NCBI RefSeq assembly: GCF_030271215.1
Contig: NZ_JASNGB010000097.1
Coordinates: forward strand, 1-11,413
Origin: Deinococcus rhizophilus
Lineage (GTDB): Bacteria; Deinococcota; Deinococci; Deinococcales; Deinococcaceae
Reading direction: 5' to 3'
DNA: 11,413 nucleotides
Shown piece after piece: positions 7,491 through 11,413 of this stretch (within the stretch, counting starts at the first letter, position 1; each line of letters begins with the position of its first letter). The translations under genes were made by a program, and so were the position numbers. The notes beneath the pieces were generated by a model. It had not been told where the DNA came from, searched no databases, and saw only the letters and a list, made by a program, of their open reading frames with translations.

Positions 7491-8495
7491 GTGCGACACC
7501 GTACCCTCAGCAGCATGCTGCCCAACCACTGCGATCAGGCCCGTCCCCTCCAAAGCATTGACGTCCTAATCGGCGTTGGGTCGAACAAGACCTCCACCAT
7601 TATCACTTTCGTAGACGCCGACCCACTTGCCAGCACCCGCAGCTTCGTGGCCAATCTCTCCACCACCTACCACCGCTACAAGCTCCGCACCTTCGCTGCT
7701 GATTTCGAGGGGCCTGAAGATCAACCCGCATACCAGGCCCTGAGACACACCCTGGGGGAGCTCCTGGAAGTCACGGCCGCCACCGCGGCCGCCGCCATCC
7801 AAGCCCCAGCGACCCTCCCCGCCTGGCTGATCCGTTACCAGAATCGACACCTCGACAGTTGCGTCAACGCTCTCCGTGAAGACAGGGCGCTGCCCCTCCC
7901 TTCCACAGTAGACGGTCCGCAAGAACGCACCTACGCCGAGCTGCTGGACGAAATGAGTGTCGGTCACCCGGAGCTGCGATCCGCACTGGAGGCCGGGGGG
8001 CGGCACATCTTCGAGGCCTATGCCGACACGGCATTAAGGGATGAGTACAATGCCCTGAAGCACGGCAACCGGGTCGCCACCAGCAACTTCCGCGCGCAGA
8101 CGGATGGGGCAGAGTTCTCCTACGAACGCGCCTTGATCTTCCAGGCACTTCACCGGATCGACACACAGGGGAGCGCCGGTCACGTGCTGCAGTGGAGCAT
8201 TCACCCGGTAGACCTACCCAGCCTGTACGCCCAGATTGACCTCTGCTTAAGGTGGCTGGACGTGCTGCATTGGACACTGCGATGGCTACATGATGTGGAC
8301 GCCACCGCTCCCCACCCGGGGTACCCTTCCCTGGAAGACGTGAACAGGGTCTGGGATTCAGGGTCGCACGTCATGGTCTTGACCCAGCAGGTCACCTCCG
8401 GATCGCGCCTGCTCGATGACGGGCACCGGAGAACCGCCGTGCCGCTTAGCGCCGACCTTACCCTTCCGGACGGCGCCAAGCGCCGAGAACGGTAA
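7491..8495 (+). CDS. Hypothetical protein divergent from the pPIWI_RE operon
   Basis: A 334-aa protein I do not recognise. It starts with GTG, chosen because a GAGG at 7477-7480 lies 10 nt upstream; an in-frame ATG at 7515 is possible but lacks a good site. About 20-75 look like alternating strands and loops. About 80-135 and 145-265 are mainly helical, including an Ala-rich stretch (96-104) and the segment EYNALKHGNR (185-194), a Tyr-Asn...Lys-His pattern that recurs in uncharacterised all-helical bacterial proteins. A Trp-rich helix follows at 251-266. There are no membrane segments, signal peptide, nucleotide-binding loop or DNA-binding helix-turn-helix that I can see. The C-terminal 30 residues look disordered and basic. 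Codon use and GC match its neighbours, and the opposite strand offers only shorter, less protein-like frames. Sharing a short divergent spacer with the three-gene island raises the possibility of an accessory role, but that is speculation. Confidence 0.75.
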   Translation: MRHRTLSSMLPNHCDQARPLQSIDVLIGVGSNKTSTIITFVDADPLASTRSFVANLSTTYHRYKLRTFAADFEGPEDQPAYQALRHTLGELLEVTAATAAAAIQAPATLPAWLIRYQNRHLDSCVNALREDRALPLPSTVDGPQERTYAELLDEMSVGHPELRSALEAGGRHIFEAYADTALRDEYNALKHGNRVATSNFRAQTDGAEFSYERALIFQALHRIDTQGSAGHVLQWSIHPVDLPSLYAQIDLCLRWLDVLHWTLRWLHDVDATAPHPGYPSLEDVNRVWDSGSHVMVLTQQVTSGSRLLDDGHRRTAVPLSADLTLPDGAKRRER

Positions 8496-8519
8496 GCGAC
8501 CCCTATTTGGCTTGTGCAG

Positions 8520-8549
8520 CCGTCCCGGAGTTCCTGGCAATCCGGACGG
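8520..8549. terminator. Candidate bidirectional terminator hairpin between convergent genes
   Basis: CCGTCCCGGA (8520-8529) can pair with TCCGGACGG (8541-8549), a 9-bp GC-rich stem with one bulged C and an 11-nt loop. It lies 24 nt after the stop of the plus-strand 334-aa gene and immediately before the minus-strand stop at 8550. A poor T-rich tail follows on the plus strand and none on the minus strand, so it is a candidate only. Confidence 0.4.
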
Positions 8550-8801
8550 TTATCGATCTTGGTCTAACGAAGCACTGTCCTCCTCATCCTGTGCTTCACC
8601 CTCGTAAGCATCGACCAGCTGATGCAGGATGCGCGTCGTTCTCGGGAACTGAGCGAGCAGAGGAACGGCGTGGTTCCTGAACGTTTCAGCCAAGGCCTGC
8701 TCCTGTTGGCCACCCTCGTAGGCCCGCTTGGTCACGATGCCACGACCGTTACGGACGGCAAGAACGATGAGGCGGTCGAGGCGATCAGAACCTCCCACCA
8801 A
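8550..8801 (-). CDS. Small hypothetical frame, probably the shifted 3' part of the sce7726-like remnant
   Basis: An 83-codon frame ending in TAA at 8550-8552. It overlaps the upstream remnant by 70 bases in a different frame. The protein is amphipathic and helical, with RLDRLIVLAVRNGRGIV near its start and an acidic tail (about 67-81). Its ATG has no clear ribosome binding site and falls at the codons for the Trp-Trp pair of the upstream frame, which is what a single frameshift in one longer gene would give. I could not match this half to a known family, so it may instead be an unrelated small gene. If the frameshift is real it belongs to the pseudogene at 8732-8956. Confidence 0.35.
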   Translation of the reverse strand: MVGGSDRLDRLIVLAVRNGRGIVTKRAYEGGQQEQALAETFRNHAVPLLAQFPRTTRILHQLVDAYEGEAQDEEDSASLDQDR

Positions 8802-8956
8802 TTAGGAATGATCTGCACAGTGGCGTCGTGGTGATTCTCAGTGACGATTAGGGTCATCTTGTCGAACACCATGCTGTAAGCGGCCACTTGTGCGGGCAGG
8901 CGCTTGAGCGTGTCTTTCTCACTTTTGACCTTATACCCCCTAATCACACCGTTCAC
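8732..8956 (-). pseudogene. sce7726-like nuclease-fold protein, N-terminally truncated and apparently frameshifted
   Basis: The 74-codon frame reads VIRGYKVKSEKDTLKRLPAQ, then VAAYSMVFDKMTLIV, a variable stretch, and IIPNWWEV. This order (ExK/VKS strand, DTL..RLP.QV..Y, VFD..TLIV, P.WW) is the core of the sce7726 family, thought to have a PD-(D/E)xK-like fold. Complete members are roughly 200 aa and begin about 45 residues earlier with a segment carrying the conserved acidic residue. Here an in-frame TGA (8963-8965) lies three codons before the GTG, and no matching N-terminal part is seen upstream. After NWWEV the frame loses family character and ends at 8732, while another frame (8550-8801) takes over. 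The gene is therefore probably dead. The family call is from memory of the motif, moderately sure; the exact shift position is unresolved. Confidence 0.55.
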
Positions 8957-9523
8957 GTGTGGTCACACTAATACGCCGTCGAGGCACCGGGACGTGGCCA
9001 TATGAAAGGGGCTTCCTCAACCCAGCCCCCGTCTCGTTTGGTTGGTCATAAACAAACGCTTAGGTGACTGAGCCAGGGAAGTGATCTTCTCAGGGACTTG
9101 TCTAGATAGATTTCTGAAGGCACTTCTTCCTGGCACGGTCCAGATGGGAGGAGCCATCCATCCTTCCGGACGGCGTCCGCAGACGATCTGACTGTTCCTC
9201 ATGGAAGCCGCTGGTCCAGCGCGACGTTCGAGGTCAGCTTGAAGAGGTTGTCTTAACTTGGCGCCCAGCGCAGGCCGTGGTGGGCCAGCCACGCCCAGAA
9301 GTGCACCCGCCTCAGCAAGTCGATTGCGACCAGGTCACCCGCGCCCGGGGTGTGGGGTGCAAATGGCGCTCAAGCTGACCGGGCAGGGGACGGCCGGAAG
9401 GAGCGGGAGGGAGGCTTGGAAAAGGAGGGGCGGTTCAAGAGGGCGAAGGCACACCGACTGGATGAGCTCCCTCACCTGGGCCGAGCATCCCCAAGACTCG
9501 CAGACGCCGTACAGGCAGCAGCT
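8957..9523. other. 567-bp stretch without a supportable gene
   Basis: This region separates the decayed sce7726-like gene from the end of the TIR gene. I see no frame with convincing protein character, no RNA gene and no clear insertion-sequence ends. A minus-strand frame at 9017-9292 gives a Pro/Arg-rich product of chance composition. A 38-codon open stretch on the minus strand (9253-9369, ending LRWAPS and TAA) has an aromatic-rich tail and might be a scrap of an eroded gene, but it has no start. Together with the pseudogene it looks like decayed DNA. Confidence 0.5.
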
Positions 9524-10987
9524 TTACCGGTCGGGCAGCGGAACGACCTCCCGCAGCCTGATTTCTGAATCGGTCTGTCCGAAGGCGCCCGTTCGGATCT
9601 CACCGGTGAACTCCACCGCCACGGTCCTGCGCCGGGCACGAACGTCGAGTACCCTGATGGCCGCGACGAGCCCCAGCTTCTGAAGGGAGTAGACGGCGAG
9701 CAGTTGCGCGAGTTGGGCCGTCTCCGCGGGACTTCCACGGCTGCGGGCCGCGAGAGCGACGACCCCCTGCTGAACATCGGTGGGAAGGGTCGTCCAGCCC
9801 GTGATTGGTGGCCGTCCCGTGAGCACTTGCCGGATAAGGTGTTCTGACTCCTGGGCTGGGACTCCGAAGTGAACCCCGGAGGATGCGTTTCGCGAGGGCC
9901 TCAGCTGGAGCGTGACCGTCGTTCTGCCTGCCCGGTCCGTCACCTCCTCGTAGTCCACGACCTGGACATCTCTTCCCGTCAGGTGCTCGGCGAAGGGAAT
10001 CGTCGTCCACGACCCCTTCTTTTCACCGATGGTCCTCAGCCTGGCGAGCTGCTCCTGGGTCTTCGCCTTCACCTCCACCGTCAGGTCGTCGCCCCGCCTC
10101 ACCTGGTGGGCGAAGTACACGTGGTCTTCGAGCAGCACGAGGTGACCGGTGGTGCGCTTGGGGGCGGGGCGAGATTTGGTCCTGGTCGGTCCCGCAGGAC
10201 TGGTGCCCGGCGGCTGGCCCCGCCCCGCCCGGGCGGCCTTCAACTTGTCAATGACTTCACCAACGATCCTTGCGGCCCCCTGGCGTTTCTGCAGGTATCC
10301 GATGGTGTGGGGCATCCCGGGCAACTCCGTCTCGTCGATCCGGATCGGGATGATGTAACCGCCTCCCTGCTGCGCATCGCGGGCCTGGGCGCTCCTGCGC
10401 TCAACGCCAGGCCACACGTTCTCCTTGTACGCCCTCGAGACGAACATCAGACAGAGCTCCGACTCGCGGTAGAACACCTCGTGCAGGACATCTGGACCCG
10501 CCTCGCCCAGAAGGCGGGTTCTTGCCTCCTTGTTCTGATCAAAGAAGGTCGGGTAGCGCCTGCGTCTGAGGCCACGGTTCACGGCGGCCGCGAACTCCCG
10601 GTCCTCGCCAGCGAACGTCAGGCAGAAGGCGTACCGGTAGCTTCCGGCGCTCCTCTTCCGGATCTTGAGGCTGGAATGTTTTGGCGGTGGCGTTCCGCGC
10701 CCTGCCGTGCCGAGCAGCCTCTCGACGACCTGACCCCGCAGCCGCAACTGGGCCTGCACGTCCTTCAGCGTGGTGAACCTCATGTGGCCGAGCGCGCGGA
10801 ACTCGGCAACCACCTTCGCCCCCTGGGGGGCCTGCCCCAGCAACTGCACCGCCCGGCGATTCCAGGTCTGGATGTCTGCCTTCAGCCTCTCGGCCCTGCC
10901 GGACTTGTCGAACCGCTCCGGCGTGCGGCGCCTCAACACCGGCTGGAGGCCCTCAAGATGCCGTGCAAGCTCGTCGCGCCAGGTCAT
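9524..10987 (-). CDS. TIR-domain protein with uncharacterised C-terminal domain (predicted NADase effector)
   Basis: A 487-aa protein. Residues 1-110 are a helical, basic N-terminal region. About 116-250 form a TIR domain: YAFCLTFAGEDR opening strand (119-130), the TFFD strand (147-150), LCLMFVSRAY (178-187), WPGVER (192-197), and YIIPIRID (211-218). Glu196 sits where bacterial TIR enzymes carry the catalytic glutamate, so NAD+-degrading or cyclic-ADPR-type signalling activity is plausible. A Pro/Arg/Lys-rich linker (251-280) leads to a roughly 205-residue C-terminal domain with strand-rich segments (282-295, 303-308, 339-359) and a helix-strand tail (about 400-487) that I do not recognise. 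The start was set at ATG 10985-10987, because the longer frame running upstream to 11395 overlaps the membrane-protein gene and reads as low-complexity Arg/Pro/Gly. Its ATG shares one base with the TGA of that gene, implying coupled translation. TIR is confident; immune role is inferred. Confidence 0.85.
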   Translation of the reverse strand: MTWRDELARHLEGLQPVLRRRTPERFDKSGRAERLKADIQTWNRRAVQLLGQAPQGAKVVAEFRALGHMRFTTLKDVQAQLRLRGQVVERLLGTAGRGTPPPKHSSLKIRKRSAGSYRYAFCLTFAGEDREFAAAVNRGLRRRRYPTFFDQNKEARTRLLGEAGPDVLHEVFYRESELCLMFVSRAYKENVWPGVERRSAQARDAQQGGGYIIPIRIDETELPGMPHTIGYLQKRQGAARIVGEVIDKLKAARAGRGQPPGTSPAGPTRTKSRPAPKRTTGHLVLLEDHVYFAHQVRRGDDLTVEVKAKTQEQLARLRTIGEKKGSWTTIPFAEHLTGRDVQVVDYEEVTDRAGRTTVTLQLRPSRNASSGVHFGVPAQESEHLIRQVLTGRPPITGWTTLPTDVQQGVVALAARSRGSPAETAQLAQLLAVYSLQKLGLVAAIRVLDVRARRRTVAVEFTGEIRTGAFGQTDSEIRLREVVPLPDR

Positions 10988-11376
10988 CACACCACGTCCA
11001 TGGCCAGGAGCAGCGTCACCGCGACCAGCAGGCCATAAAAAAGACCCAGCGTGCGGGAGAACATGGCCCTCGCCCAGGACCGCGCGTCGAGCGGCTGCAA
11101 CTGGAAGTCGAAGGGCTCGGCACGGCCGAGTCTCAACGCCTCGAAACGGCGGCGGTACTCGTGCTCCCGCGCGAGGAAATAAGCGTTCAGCATCCAGAAC
11201 ATCAGGGTGGGTACGCCAGCCAGGGCCGCCAGCCGGGTCTGGCCCGTCGCACCAGCGAAGGTGAGCAGCCCGACCGTCAGGGTGACGGCCCAGCCCTTCA
11301 ACAGAAAGCCGTGCCCGGAGAGACGGCTGATGATCCCCTGTAACAACTCCAGGGATTTCAATTGCTTTTCTGACAT
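10987..11376 (-). CDS. Small membrane protein paired with the TIR effector
   Basis: A 129-aa protein with three predicted membrane segments: about 25-43 (LLKGWAVTLTVGLLTFAG), about 47-68 (including PTLMFWMLNAYF), and about 109-126 (LGLFYGLLVAVTLLLAM). The soluble N-terminus carries KQLKSLELLQGIISRLSGHG; a basic and then charged stretch (70-105) lies between segments two and three. The pattern of a short helix, a GW-containing first segment and an FW-containing second segment resembles a widespread family of uncharacterised small membrane proteins; I give no name. The gene precedes the TIR gene with TGATG overlap, so both are made from one message. The ribosome binding site is weak (GAAAG touching the ATG), and the promoter would lie beyond 11413. 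In context it could be a membrane anchor, pore or regulator for the TIR protein; SLATT-type effectors are a comparison, not a match I can claim. Confidence 0.75.
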   Translation of the reverse strand: MSEKQLKSLELLQGIISRLSGHGFLLKGWAVTLTVGLLTFAGATGQTRLAALAGVPTLMFWMLNAYFLAREHEYRRRFEALRLGRAEPFDFQLQPLDARSWARAMFSRTLGLFYGLLVAVTLLLAMDVV

Positions 11377-11413
11377 CTTTCAGTTTACGCGGCATAGTGC
11401 TGGTTCTCGTCCC

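Noticed and set aside
8957..8968. GTGTG-GT-CACAC palindrome just upstream of the sce7726-like remnant
   Set aside because: Arms of only 5 bp before a dead gene; no second copy was seen, so there is no support for an operator.
9035..9058. Inverted repeat CGTTTG / CAAACG with a 12-nt loop
   Set aside because: A 6-bp stem alone is expected by chance, and no T-run, start codon or mobile-element end is linked to it.
8462..9175. The 14-mer CCTTCCGGACGGCG occurs at 8462-8475 and at 9162-9175
   Set aside because: The copies lie in a gene end and in the gap, with no matching flanks; it is GC-rich and most likely coincidence rather than a recombination site.
9017..9292. Minus-strand 91-codon frame in the gap
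   Set aside because: No ribosome binding site, no domain character, and composition typical of chance open frames.
9253..9369. Minus-strand 38-codon open stretch ending in LRWAPS
   Set aside because: It has a stop just upstream and no start codon with a ribosome binding site; possibly a gene scrap, but I could not link it to a transposase or any other family.
9869..11038. A 389-codon plus-strand open frame opposite the TIR gene
   Set aside because: It lies opposite a recognised TIR domain and reads as Arg/Pro/Gly/Leu-rich shadow sequence.
10988..11395. N-terminal extension of the TIR frame up to an ATG at 11395
   Set aside because: It overlaps the membrane-protein gene completely, is rich in Arg, Pro and Gly like an out-of-frame shadow, and the internal ATG at 10987 has the tidy one-base overlap expected in an operon.
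1..11413. CRISPR array, tRNA, rRNA or intact insertion sequence
   Set aside because: I saw no regularly spaced repeats, no tRNA cloverleaf or rRNA sequence, and no transposase with inverted ends in the non-coding parts.

Overview
The window is high-GC bacterial DNA with compact, overlapping genes and AGGA/GGAG-type ribosome binding sites. Overall style suggests a Deinococcus-like chromosome, but nothing in the sequence proves the genus. It reads as an accessory defence region: a tyrosine-recombinase remnant at one end, a three-gene predicted restriction system, a divergent gene of unknown function, a decayed nuclease-like gene, and a TIR-domain effector operon.

Positions 29-160 (minus) hold a short C-terminal fragment of a phage-type integrase, directly abutting the end of the next gene. 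Positions 145-7415 (minus) are one tight operon transcribed 7415 -> 145: a 375-aa PD-(D/E)xK nuclease with a zinc knuckle, a 1098-aa DinG/XPD-like superfamily 2 helicase, and a 939-aa protein with the layout of the pPIWI_RE family (N-terminal X domain, MID, divergent RNase H/PIWI). This is the three-gene pPIWI_RE island predicted by Burroughs, Iyer and Aravind (2013) to be a guide-dependent system that uses the helicase to open R-loops or transcribed DNA and the nuclease to cut invading DNA. The function is inferred from the family.

A 75-bp spacer (7416-7490) separates this operon from a divergent 334-aa gene of unknown function (7491-8495, plus). A hairpin follows it (8520-8549). Then come remnants of an sce7726-like nuclease gene on the minus strand (8550-8956), which appears to have lost its N-terminus and probably carries a frameshift. 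Positions 8957-9523 hold no gene I can support.

Positions 9524-11376 (minus) are a second operon, transcribed 11376 -> 9524: a 129-aa membrane protein whose stop codon overlaps by one base the start of a 487-aa TIR-domain protein with an intact candidate catalytic glutamate and an uncharacterised C-terminal domain. The pair looks like a TIR/membrane-protein defence module. The best candidates for a poorly described system are the pPIWI_RE island, possibly with its divergent neighbour, and the TIR/membrane pair.
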